Shown: piece after piece, positions 53,713 to 61,587 of the stretch
Layout of the letters: each line of letters starts with the position of its first letter
How positions within the stretch are numbered: the stretch's first letter is position 1
Source: Streptomyces uncialis
GTDB lineage: Bacteria > Actinomycetota > Actinomycetes > Streptomycetales > Streptomycetaceae
Reading direction: 5' to 3'
DNA length: 64,000 bases
Assembly (NCBI RefSeq): GCF_001905345.1
Contig: NZ_LFBV01000004.1
Span: forward strand, 310,001-374,000
Translations under genes and position numbers: made by a program
The notes under the pieces: model-generated
Databases searched by the model: none
Seen by the model: only the letters and a program-made list of their open reading frames with translations
What the model was told of the DNA's origin: nothing

Positions 53713-54488
53713 CCGTGCAGCCCGCACTCGGTCTTGGCGCGGCCCGCCCAGCGGCCCGTACGGGCGTCCTCGCCCGCCTGGACCCGGCGGGTGCAGGGCG
53801 CGCAGCCGACGGAGGCGTAGCCGTCCATGAGCAGGGGGTTGGTGAGCACGCCGTGCTCGGTCACGTACCGGTCCACGTCGTCCTGCGTCCAGCGGGCGAT
53901 GGGGGAGACCTTCACCTTGCGGCGCTTGGCGTCCCAGCCGACGACCGGGGTGTTCGCCCGGGTCGGGGACTCGTCGCGGCGCAGTCCCGTCGCCCACGCG
54001 TCGTAGTGGGTCAGGCCCTCCTCCAGCGGCTTGACCTTGCGCAGCGCGCAGCAGAGGTCCGGGTCGCGGTCGTGCAGCCGCGGGCCGTGCTCGGCGTCCT
54101 GTTCGGCGACGGTGCGGCGGGGGGTGAGGGTGATGAGGTTGACGTCCATCACGACCTCGACCGCGTCCCGGGTGCCGATGGTCTCGGGGAAGTGGTAGCC
54201 GGTGTCGAGGAAGACGACGTCCACACCGGGCATGGCGCGGGCGGCGAGATGGGCGACGACCGCGTCCTCCATCGAGGAGGTGACGCAGAACCGGGGGCCG
54301 AAGGTGGTGGTGGCCCAGGTGAGGACGTCGAGCGCGGGGGCGTCCTCCAGTTCGCGTCCGGCCCGCTCGGCGAGGGCCTTCAGTTCGGCGTCGCGGCCGG
54401 TGGGCGGACCGGCCGGTCCTCCGGTGCGGTGGCCGTCCGGATGGTGGCCTTCCGTGTCGCGCTGATCCGAGGTCTGAGTGGCTGTCAT
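53709..54488 (-). CDS. cysH: Phosphoadenylyl/adenylyl-sulfate reductase, Fe-S type
   Basis: A 259-residue reductase. The iron-sulfur cysteines C146-C147 (CCALRK) and C229/C232 (CAPC) are present; the catalytic cysteine is C255 in ECGLHG at the very C-terminus. Fe-S-containing family members normally use APS rather than PAPS as substrate and make sulfite with thioredoxin. The ORF reading extends upstream to 54686, but the ATG at 54488 overlapping the zinc-ribbon gene is the natural start. Confidence 0.94.
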   Translation of the reverse strand: MTATQTSDQRDTEGHHPDGHRTGGPAGPPTGRDAELKALAERAGRELEDAPALDVLTWATTTFGPRFCVTSSMEDAVVAHLAARAMPGVDVVFLDTGYHFPETIGTRDAVEVVMDVNLITLTPRRTVAEQDAEHGPRLHDRDPDLCCALRKVKPLEEGLTHYDAWATGLRRDESPTRANTPVVGWDAKRRKVKVSPIARWTQDDVDRYVTEHGVLTNPLLMDGYASVGCAPCTRRVQAGEDARTGRWAGRAKTECGLHG

Positions 54489-54664
54489 ATCTCGTCCCCT
54501 CCGCTGTCCTGCCGTCGAAGTCCCCGGGAGAGCAACCCGAGGAACTTCAACTGAAAGGCGCGGCTGCACGCCGCGCATTCCCAGGCGCCGTGGCCCTGCT
54601 CGTTGGGACGCAGGTCCTCGTCGCCGCAGTAGGGGCAGTGGAAGGGTGCCGCGCGCTCGCTCAT
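54485..54664 (-). CDS. Zinc-ribbon miniprotein of the sulfite-reductase operon
   Basis: 59 residues encoded between sulfite reductase and cysH, overlapping both by 4 bp (ATGA), so all three are translationally coupled. Two Cys pairs, CPYC at 10-13 and CAAC at 30-33, form a zinc ribbon; the tail is basic. Similar small genes are found at this place in S. coelicolor (around SCO6101). Function unknown; coupling implies a role in sulfite reduction, such as cofactor delivery or regulation (inference). Confidence 0.85.
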   Translation of the reverse strand: MSERAAPFHCPYCGDEDLRPNEQGHGAWECAACSRAFQLKFLGLLSRGLRRQDSGGDEI

Positions 54665-56370
54665 GACAGTGCCTCCTCGGAGGCACGGGTCACCCAGGTG
54701 GCGAACCGCTCGCCGTCCTCGCGCTCCGCCTCGAACCGTCGCACCACACGCTCGACATAGTCGGGAAGTTCGCTGGAGGTGACCTTGAGCCCGCGCACCT
54801 TGCGGCCGAACCCGGCCTCCAGACCGAGCGCGCCGCCGAGGTGCACCTGGTAGCCCTCGACCTGGTTTCCGTCGTCGTCCAGGACGAGCTGTCCCTTGAG
54901 ACCGATGTCCGCCACCTGGATACGGGCACAGGCGTTGGGGCAGCCGTTGAGGTTGATGGTCAGCGGCTCCTCGAACTCGGGCAGTCTGCGCTCCAGCTCG
55001 TCGATGAGGGACGCGGCACGCGCCTTGGTCTCGACGATGGCGAGCTTGCAGTACTCGATGCCCGTGCACGCCATGGTGCCGCGGCGGAACGGGGACGGGG
55101 TGACCCGCAGGTCCAGCGCTTCGAGCGCGGCGACCACCGAGTCGACCCGGTCCTCCGTGATGTCGAGGACGATCATCTTCTGCTCGGCGGTGGTCCGCAG
55201 CCGTCCCGAGCCGTGGTCCTCGGCGAGTTGGGCGATCTTGGTGAGGATCGTGCCGTCCACCCGGCCGACGCGCGGCGCGAAACCGATGTAGTAGCGGCCG
55301 TCCTTCTGGCGGTGGACGCCGACATGGTCGCGCCAGCGCTCCACGGGCTGCTCGGGCGCGGGCCCGTCGTGCAGCTTGCGCAGCAGGTACTCGTCCTCCA
55401 GGACCTGGCGGAACTTCTCCGCGCCCCAGTCGGCCACGAGGAACTTCAGCCGGGCGCGGGTCCGCAGCCGGCGGAAGCCGTGGTCGCGGAAGATCGAGAT
55501 GACGCCCTCGTAGACGTCCGGGACATCGTCCAGGGACACCCAGGTGCCCAGCCGGACACCGAGCTTGGGGTTGGTGGACAGCCCGCCGCCGACCCAGACG
55601 TCGAAGCCGGGTCCCAGCTCGGGGTGTTCGACCCCGACGAAGGCGATGTCGTTGATCTCGTGCGCCACGTCGAGCAGCGGTGAGCCGGAGACCGCGGACT
55701 TGAACTTGCGGGGCAGGTTGGAGAAGTCCTTGTTGCCCACGATCCGGCGGTAGATCTCCTCGATGGCGGGGGTGCCGTCGATGATCTCCTCCTCGGCGAT
55801 GCCCGCGACGGGCGAACCGAGGATCACCCGGGGGGTGTCGCCGCACGCCTCGGTGCTGGACAGGCCGACCGCTTCCAGCCGCCGCCAGATCTCCGGGACG
55901 TCCTCGATCCGGATCCAGTGGTACTGGACGTTCTGCCGGTCGGTGAGGTCTGCGGTGCCGCGCGCGAACTCCTGGGAGATCTCTCCGATCACCCGCAGCT
56001 GCTGGGTGCTGAGCCGTCCGCCGTCGATGCGCACGCGCATCATGAAGTACTTGTCGTCCAGCTCCTCGGGCTCCAGGATCGCGGTCTTGCCGCCGTCGAT
56101 CCCGGGCTTGCGCTGGGTGTACAGACCCCACCAACGCATGCGTCCCCGGAGGTCGTTGGGGTCGATCGAGTCGAAACCGGCCTTGGAGTAGATCGTCTCG
56201 ATGCGGGTCCGCACATTGAGACCGTCGTCGTCCTTCTTGAACTGCTCGTTGCCGTTCAGCGGGGTGTAGTGCCCCTTGGCCCACTGGCCCTCACCGCGGT
56301 GACGGCTCACCTTGCGGCGGGGCGCGGCTGCGGCGGGCTTCTGCGGCGGCGTCGAGGCCGTGGAGACCAT
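54661..56370 (-). CDS. Ferredoxin-type sulfite reductase (siroheme, 4Fe-4S)
   Basis: A 569-residue assimilatory sulfite/nitrite reductase. The siroheme-[4Fe-4S] cysteines are C435 and C441 (CTGIEYC) and C477 and C481 (CPNAC). HWIRIEDVPEIWRRLE and VLGSPVAG-type segments belong to the nitrite/sulfite reductase repeats. In this operon it reduces sulfite to sulfide with ferredoxin. The ATG at 56370 follows GAAGGACG. An in-frame extension to 56418 is possible. First gene of the operon. Confidence 0.94.
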   Translation of the reverse strand: MVSTASTPPQKPAAAAPRRKVSRHRGEGQWAKGHYTPLNGNEQFKKDDDGLNVRTRIETIYSKAGFDSIDPNDLRGRMRWWGLYTQRKPGIDGGKTAILEPEELDDKYFMMRVRIDGGRLSTQQLRVIGEISQEFARGTADLTDRQNVQYHWIRIEDVPEIWRRLEAVGLSSTEACGDTPRVILGSPVAGIAEEEIIDGTPAIEEIYRRIVGNKDFSNLPRKFKSAVSGSPLLDVAHEINDIAFVGVEHPELGPGFDVWVGGGLSTNPKLGVRLGTWVSLDDVPDVYEGVISIFRDHGFRRLRTRARLKFLVADWGAEKFRQVLEDEYLLRKLHDGPAPEQPVERWRDHVGVHRQKDGRYYIGFAPRVGRVDGTILTKIAQLAEDHGSGRLRTTAEQKMIVLDITEDRVDSVVAALEALDLRVTPSPFRRGTMACTGIEYCKLAIVETKARAASLIDELERRLPEFEEPLTINLNGCPNACARIQVADIGLKGQLVLDDDGNQVEGYQVHLGGALGLEAGFGRKVRGLKVTSSELPDYVERVVRRFEAEREDGERFATWVTRASEEALS

Positions 56371-56777
56371 GGGTATACGTCCTTCGGACAGGCAGGAATG
56401 CGGCTCTTGCCTGCGCATACGGGAAGGGCACGGATGTGTGCATCCGTGCGCTGCGCTGCGCAGTTGCGTTCGAGGAAGACGTCAGCGGTGACGTGAGGTG
56501 CTGCGGGTGGGGGGACGGCTGTGCGACGGCTTGCGGAGAGCGGTCAGCGCGCCGGACAGATGGCGCTGGACACGCGGCCGAGGTCGACATGACGTCGACT
56601 CACCAAGGGGATTCCAGCGGAAGGCATGGCGGAAGCGTGGCACGGGGTTGTCGGGCCGGTCCAGCGTTATCCGAGATGTGGACACCCTGGTCCCGCATCG
56701 TGAGACGGGGGTGGTGTGGGTCACACGGCGCGGGGCGCCAGGGCGCGCCCCGCGGGGTCGTTCGGCGTCCTCGCAGG
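56371..56777. other. 407-bp leader and promoter region of the sulfite reductase operon
   Basis: No independent gene supported. On the minus strand it contains the promoter and 5' region of the sulfite-reductase operon, including the hairpin at 56428-56449 and a short frame from an ATG near the hairpin that overlaps the gene start in another reading frame. The promoter-distal part overlaps only shadow frames. Confidence 0.5.
56428..56449. promoter_or_regulatory. 9-bp inverted repeat in the sulfite reductase leader
   Basis: GCACGGATG-TGTG-CATCCGTGC is a perfect stem-loop 58 bp upstream of the start. It could be a repressor site or a leader hairpin. The flanking GCGCTGCGCTGCGCAG is also self-complementary in part. 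Confidence 0.5.
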
Positions 56778-57347
56778 TCAGTACGGTCCGGCGGCCGGCC
56801 AGGGACCCGGCGTCGCCACGTCCCGCTCCTCCTCGACGCGGGTGTCGAAGAGCCGGAAGCCCCGCCGCTGGTAGTTGCCCAGGGCGTGCTCCCCGTCCTT
56901 GCTGCAGGTGTGCAGCCAGACCCGGTCGGTCGGGGGCAGACCGGGCCAGCGGTCCGCCAGATCCCAGGCGCGGGCCGTGCCGTACGTCAGCAGATGACCC
57001 CCGATCCTGCGGCCCCGGAACGCCGGGATCAAGCCGAAGTACACGATCTCCACCGAACCGTGTTCCTGGGACTGGAGCTCCACGTACCCCGCCGGGGTGC
57101 CCCGCTCGTAGGCGACCCACGTCTCCGTGCCCGGCCGCTCCAGATGCCGCAGCCACTCGGCGTACGTCCGGGGCAGCAGGTCCGTCCAGCGGATGTCACC
57201 ACCCACGGCGGTGTACAGGAAACGGCTGAATTCCGGGGACGGGACCTCGGCGCGGACGATCCGGACGTCGCCGTCGGGCTCCTTCGCCGGGATCAGGTCC
57301 CCCGGGGCGGTCTGTTCCAGGGACCACGTGGTCACGGAGATGCTCAT
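56778..57347 (-). CDS. GNAT family acetyltransferase
   Basis: 189 residues. The acetyl-CoA site reads VEIVYFGLIPAFRGRRIGGHLL (motif A, RGRRIGG near 115), and the C-terminal ALGNYQRRGFRLFDTRVE is the usual late strand and helix. The substrate is unknown. It lies downstream of nothing obvious, 407 bp from the sulfur operon on the same strand. Confidence 0.88.
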   Translation of the reverse strand: MSISVTTWSLEQTAPGDLIPAKEPDGDVRIVRAEVPSPEFSRFLYTAVGGDIRWTDLLPRTYAEWLRHLERPGTETWVAYERGTPAGYVELQSQEHGSVEIVYFGLIPAFRGRRIGGHLLTYGTARAWDLADRWPGLPPTDRVWLHTCSKDGEHALGNYQRRGFRLFDTRVEEERDVATPGPWPAAGPY

Positions 57348-57463
57348 GGGGCAAGGGTACGGAGCCCGTCCGGGCAGGTCACAGGGCCCTCGCGTCCATG
57401 GAGTACGCCCCCGGTGCGGCTACGGCCGCGCTGGGGGCGTTTCGAGGTCTGGCCGCACCGCCG

Positions 57464-57646
57464 TTACGAGGCGAGGTCGCCGCGACGCAGGCTCGTCACG
57501 AACGTCCGCCACCCCTCACGGGTGTGGGTGATCACCGGTCCTGCCGCCTGCTTGCTGTCCCGCTGGGCCACCGACTCCCCGAGGCGTACCTCAACGCAGT
57601 TGGCCTGCCCGCTGCTGTACGACGACTTCACCCATTCCTGACTCAT
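57464..57646 (-). CDS. DUF397 protein
   Basis: 60 residues with the complete pattern W-x-KSSYS...NCVEV...VAQRDSK...W..F. DUF397 proteins in Streptomyces usually lie beside a WhiJ-type XRE regulator and form a regulator-partner pair. Here the partner is a fragment whose stop overlaps this ATG by 4 bp. The protein itself looks intact. Expression is doubtful if the upstream gene's promoter was lost. Confidence 0.9.
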   Translation of the reverse strand: MSQEWVKSSYSSGQANCVEVRLGESVAQRDSKQAAGPVITHTREGWRTFVTSLRRGDLAS

Positions 57647-57759
57647 GACTCCCTGTATCTCCTTGCTCCGTCCGCGAGGACGCGGAGTGTCGCGTCCTCG
57701 TCGAGTGCCACTGACCAGATACCCGCGAACGCGCGCTCGTACTGTGATGACTCGGCCAT
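57643..57759 (-). pseudogene. C-terminal remnant of a WhiJ-type XRE/DUF5753 regulator
   Basis: A 38-codon frame (QYERAFAGIWSVALDEDATLRVLADGARRYRES) corresponds to the extreme C-terminus of helix-turn-helix regulators with a DUF5753 domain, which are about 280 residues. The HTH and most of DUF5753 are missing: the sequence upstream cannot encode them before the other remnant begins. It overlaps the DUF397 start by 4 bp exactly as in intact pairs. This is a truncation product or, less likely, a genuine mini-gene. Confidence 0.55.
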
Positions 57760-57950
57760 CTTGTCGTGGTACCCCCCAGCGCCCCAGCAGGGTAGGTGGC
57801 GCCGGCCGCGAGAAGAGGGCCTGTGTCGACGCGTGAAGCGGCGTGCCGGGCATGGCGTGGCACCCGCTCGAAAGGGACACATGATCCAGCAATGGCAACG
57901 ACCACGGGCCGGCACCGGTAACGCACCCGCCCTGCTGCTGCCGCGAGCTG

Positions 57951-58193
57951 GTGACCAACGCCGTGCGGTACGGGTCCCGTCCGGGGGACGCCGTACACGT
58001 CGTCATCGACGCCGACGAGTCCCGGACGCGGGTGGAGGTGATGGATCACTCGCGACGCCGTCCACGGCGCCGCCGGAACGCCGCACCGGGGACCCATGGG
58101 CGCGGCCTCCTCCTGCTCGACGTGCTGTCGGCCCGGTGGGGTGTCGACGCGAGGCCGCTGGGCAAGGCCGTCTGGGCGGAGGTGCGGCGATGA
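57951..58193 (+). pseudogene. Remnant of a SpoIIAB-like ATP-binding protein
   Basis: 80 codons from a GTG: TNAVRYG (ATP-site N-box), VVIDADESRTRVEVMD, then GTHGRGLLLLDVLSARWGV and GKAVWAEV, the G-box and end of an anti-sigma-type histidine kinase-like ATPase. About 50 N-terminal residues are absent in this frame. A second frame from an ATG at 57881 runs toward the same place and loses register at about 57935, which indicates a frameshift. Intact genes of this kind accompany the XRE/DUF397 pair. Confidence 0.6.
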
Positions 58194-58239
58194 CGGTGGC
58201 CGTGTGCCGTATCCGCGCCGATGGCGGACGTGGCAGCCG

Positions 58240-59514
58240 TCACCCCGCCTCCGGCCCGCCCCGGATCGACGGGGCCGACGAGTGGGGGAGCAGGTCGCAC
58301 CCCCGCTCCGGGCGGGCGACCTCCACCACCGCGTCCTCCCGGAACCGGTACGGCCGGTGCTCCAGCAGCCCGCCCAGATACCTCCGTATCCGTGACACCT
58401 CGGCCCGGACGGTCACCGTGCGGCCCGGGTCGCCGAACAGTGCCTCGGCCAGTTCGGAGGCGCTGCGCCCGGGGCGGTGCACGGCGAGCAGGTACAGCAA
58501 CTCGGCGTGCCTTGGAGTCAGTTCATGGGTCCAGTCGCCCGCCCCGCCGGACACCGTCACGAACGACCGCCGGGTCCCGGAGACATCCAGGAAGACGCGC
58601 GTAGCGGCCGCTTCACGCGGCTCCTCGATCCGCAGCAGCCACCCCCCGGGCAGCATCTCCACCCGGCAGTCACCGAGCGACGGCAGCCACGCCCGTCCCT
58701 GGGCGAGCCCCCGGGGCAGCGCCACCCGGTCCACCGGCGGCATCCCCGTCACCCCGGCCGTCCAGCCGTCCCGGTCCACCGCGAGCGCCCGCCCGCCGAC
58801 CCGCGCCAGCACCGGCGCCGCCACCGACCGCAGCCGGTCCAGCCCGGTCAGATGGCGTTCCCTCAGCCACGCCTCGGCCAGCTTCGCCACGGACGCCACC
58901 AGGGCCTGCGTCGCCGGATGCTGGGTCTCGTGCGGGCCGCTCACATCGATCCCGCCGAGCAGCCGCCCGTCCCGCGGATCGGTGATCGGCGCGCCCGCGC
59001 ACGTCCAGGGGTGCTGCGCGCGGACGAAGTGCTCGGCGGAGTGGACCCGCACCGGCCGCCGGATCACCAGCGGCGTCCCCACCCCGTTCGTCCCGACCGC
59101 CCGCTCGCTCCAGTCGGCGCCCGGCTCGAAACCGAGCAGATCCGCCTTCCGCAGCACCGCCGGATGCCCCTCCCGCCACAGCACCCGGCCCTCCGCGTCA
59201 CAGATCGCCATGATCGACTGCGCCTCGTCGGTGACCGGCGCGAGCGACTCCCTCACCAGGGGCAGCACCTCGGCCAGCGGTGAGCGCTGACGCCGCTCGG
59301 CCAGCTCCTCCAGGCTCAGCAGATCGCCCACACAGCACTGCTCCGGATCGAGACCGTCACGCACCGCCCGTATCCAGGACTCGTTGATCACCGCGCGCGG
59401 CGGCGGGCCGGCACGCCGGCCCGCCAGGGTCGCCGCCCGGATCTCCTTGAGCAGTCCGGCCGCCCGCTCCGCGTCCATGGCGGCGAGCCTGGCCACGTCC
59501 ATGGCTGACGGCAT
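58240..59514 (-). CDS. GAF-domain transcriptional regulator
   Basis: 424 residues from the ATG at 59514 after GGGGAGG. The N-terminal 240 residues contain a GAF-type sensor (IMAICDAEGRVLWREGHPA, NGVGTPLVIRRPVRVHSAEHFVRAQHPWTCAGAPI), as in AcoR-type regulators that often control acetoin or aldehyde metabolism. A middle region follows. The C-terminus (about 340-400) is a winged-helix-like domain with ELTPRHAELLYLLAVHRPGRSASELAEALFGD. No sigma-54 AAA+ domain. Target genes are not visible here. Confidence 0.8.
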   Translation of the reverse strand: MPSAMDVARLAAMDAERAAGLLKEIRAATLAGRRAGPPPRAVINESWIRAVRDGLDPEQCCVGDLLSLEELAERRQRSPLAEVLPLVRESLAPVTDEAQSIMAICDAEGRVLWREGHPAVLRKADLLGFEPGADWSERAVGTNGVGTPLVIRRPVRVHSAEHFVRAQHPWTCAGAPITDPRDGRLLGGIDVSGPHETQHPATQALVASVAKLAEAWLRERHLTGLDRLRSVAAPVLARVGGRALAVDRDGWTAGVTGMPPVDRVALPRGLAQGRAWLPSLGDCRVEMLPGGWLLRIEEPREAAATRVFLDVSGTRRSFVTVSGGAGDWTHELTPRHAELLYLLAVHRPGRSASELAEALFGDPGRTVTVRAEVSRIRRYLGGLLEHRPYRFREDAVVEVARPERGCDLLPHSSAPSIRGGPEAG

Positions 59515-59917
59515 CACAAAAGCCTCCCCGATTCACGCACCGCCCGCGCGTACCGCCATCCGGGAGCGGGCTCCCCCGTACCCATGGTGCCCCCATACAT
59601 GGTCCGGGCACACGGACCGTGCGCTTCCGTTGCAACCCTGTGCAACTCTGGCGGACCGTCGAACGTTGTTCAAAGCTGAGCACGGCGCCGCTCGTTCGGC
59701 GCGCGCTCCGTTCACGGGGCCGGGTGCGGGGGTGGCGCCGTGTCGGCGCGGCACCACCCCCGCGACCGTACGTACCACCCGGCCGCGCACCCGCCGGGCC
59801 CGTGGCCGTCGGCCACGCGCGATCCCGCCGGAGCCGCACCCCGCCGGGCCGCGAATCCACCGGGCCCGCACGCCTCCCGGCGCTCCCCTCTTCCGGCGCT
59901 CCCGCCCTCGCTTCCCC
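59515..59917. other. 403-bp gap between aidB-like gene and GAF regulator
   Basis: No gene supported; open frames here are Arg/Pro-rich shadows. Contains the regulator's promoter and a hairpin at 59801-59817. Confidence 0.5.
59801..59817. terminator. 7-bp hairpin downstream of the aidB-like gene
   Basis: CGTGGCC-GTC-GGCCACG forms a perfect 7-bp stem about 100 bp after the aidB-like stop. Without a T-tract its terminator role is weakly supported. Confidence 0.35.
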
Positions 59918-61570
59918 CTACGCCACGGGACGGGCCCGCTCCACCACCGACCTCAGGTCCAGGGTGTGCGCGAGGGTGCCGAACGCGTGGCCCCAATCGC
60001 CGCCCAGCCGTGAGGAGCAGAACGCGTCCGCGACCTCCGCCGGTGCGAACCGCACCAGCAGCGAACCGGTCAGCACCAGGGCCATCCGCTCCACCACCCG
60101 CCGCGCCCGCGCCTCCAGCCCGCTCAGGTCCGCCAGCTCCGTCAGCAGGTCCCTCACGGCCCGGTCCAGCCGGTGGTCGGCGCCCCGCGCCCGTCCCACC
60201 TCCACCAGGAACGCGTTGAGCGCCGACGGTTCGCGTTGCAGCGCCCGCAGCACGTCCAGCGCCTGCACATTGCCCGAGCCCTCCCAGACGGAGTTCAGCG
60301 GCGACTCGCGCAGCAGCCTCGGCATCCCGGACTCCTCCACGTACCCGTTGCCGCCCAGGCACTCCAGCGCCTCCACCACCAGCGGGGTGCAGCGCTTGGT
60401 CACCCAGTACTTGGCGACGGGCACCGCGAGCCGCAGGAACGCCCGCTCCGACTCCCCGGAGCCGTCCGCCGCCTCCGCCGCGTCGCAGGCCGCCGCCAGC
60501 CGCAGCGCCAGCGTCGTCGCCGCCTCCGACTCCAGCGCCAGATCGGCCAGCACATTGCGCATCAGCGGCTTGTCGATCAGCGGCCCGCCGAACGCCTCCC
60601 GGTGCGTCGCGTGGTGCACCGCCTGCGCGACCGCCTGCCGCATCAGCGCCGCCGAACCGAGGACGCAGTCCAGCCGGGTCGCCGCCACCATCTCCACGAG
60701 GGTGCGCACCCCGCGCCCCTCCGGCCCCACCCGCCGCGCCCAGGTCCCGTCGAACTCGACCTCGGCGGACGCGTTCGACCGGTTGCCCAGCTTGTCCTTG
60801 AGCCGCTGGATCGCGAACACGTTCCGTGAACCGTCCCCCAGCACCCGCGGCACCAGGAAGCACGTCAGCCCGTCCGCCGCCCGCGCCAGCACCAGGAATC
60901 CGTCCGACATCGGCGCCGAACAGAACCATTTGTGACCGGTCAGCGCGTACTCGCCGTCCGCGGCGAGCGCCCGCGCGACCGTCGAGTTCCCCCGGACGTC
61001 ACTGCCGCCCTGCTTCTCGGTCATCCCCATCCCGAGCAGCGCCCCCGCCTTCGACGCCGCCGGACGCAGCCCCGCCTCGTACACCCGGGAGGTCAGCCGG
61101 GGCTCCCACTCGGCCGCCAGGTCCGGCTCGGCGCGCAGCGCGGGCACCGCCGCGTGGGTCATCGACAGCGGGCAGCCGTGCCCCGCCTCGACCTGCGACC
61201 AGACCATGAATCCGGCCGCCCGCCGCACATGCCCGCCCGGGGTCGCCCACGCGGCCGTCAGCCCCGCCCCGACCCCCTTGCCGAGCACCCGGTGCCAGGC
61301 CGGATGGAAGTCGACCTCGTCGATCCGGTGGCCGTAGCGGTCATGGGTCCGCAGCTTCGGCGGGTTCTCGTTCGCCTGGGCACCCCACTCCTGCGCCTGC
61401 GCCGACCCGGCGGCCTCCCCGAGCACCGACAACTCGGCCGCCGCCACCGGCAGGAGCACCGGGTCGAGATGCCGCGCCACCGCCTCCGACAGGGCCCGGT
61501 CGGCGGCGAAAACGTCGTACCCCGTCAGGGGCGGGGACTGGTTGGTCACTGTGTGGGTGCTCGCTGCCAT
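59918..61570 (-). CDS. AidB-like acyl-CoA dehydrogenase family protein
   Basis: A 550-residue flavoprotein of the AidB group. GMGMTEKQGGSDVRGNSTVA and YALTGHKWFCSAPMSDGFLVLAR are the FAD/substrate signatures. VEALECLGGNGYVEESGMPRLLRESPLNSVWEGSGNV carries the AidB-type sequence where the acyl-CoA base would be. Longer than ordinary acyl-CoA dehydrogenases, as AidB is. The E. coli protein is an alkylation-response DNA-binding flavoprotein; role here is assumed from family. It shares a tiny divergent promoter with the BrkB-family gene. Confidence 0.9.
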   Translation of the reverse strand: MAASTHTVTNQSPPLTGYDVFAADRALSEAVARHLDPVLLPVAAAELSVLGEAAGSAQAQEWGAQANENPPKLRTHDRYGHRIDEVDFHPAWHRVLGKGVGAGLTAAWATPGGHVRRAAGFMVWSQVEAGHGCPLSMTHAAVPALRAEPDLAAEWEPRLTSRVYEAGLRPAASKAGALLGMGMTEKQGGSDVRGNSTVARALAADGEYALTGHKWFCSAPMSDGFLVLARAADGLTCFLVPRVLGDGSRNVFAIQRLKDKLGNRSNASAEVEFDGTWARRVGPEGRGVRTLVEMVAATRLDCVLGSAALMRQAVAQAVHHATHREAFGGPLIDKPLMRNVLADLALESEAATTLALRLAAACDAAEAADGSGESERAFLRLAVPVAKYWVTKRCTPLVVEALECLGGNGYVEESGMPRLLRESPLNSVWEGSGNVQALDVLRALQREPSALNAFLVEVGRARGADHRLDRAVRDLLTELADLSGLEARARRVVERMALVLTGSLLVRFAPAEVADAFCSSRLGGDWGHAFGTLAHTLDLRSVVERARPVA

Positions 61571-61575
61571 GCCGA

Positions 61576-61582
61576 TACGGTA
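61576..61582. promoter_or_regulatory. Overlapping divergent -10 boxes between aidB-like and brkB-like genes
   Basis: The plus strand reads TACGGT at 61576-61581, 6-7 bases before the GTG at 61588. The minus strand reads TACCGT at 61582-61577, 6-7 bases before the ATG at 61570. Starts are only 17 bp apart and there is no separate ribosome site for either, so both mRNAs look leaderless. -35 elements are not clear. Confidence 0.5.
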
Positions 61583-61587
61583 AGGAC

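Noticed and set aside
56291..56443. Upstream ORF overlapping the sulfite reductase start in another frame
   Set aside because: No ribosome site, and the product is a frame shadow of the gene's N-terminus.
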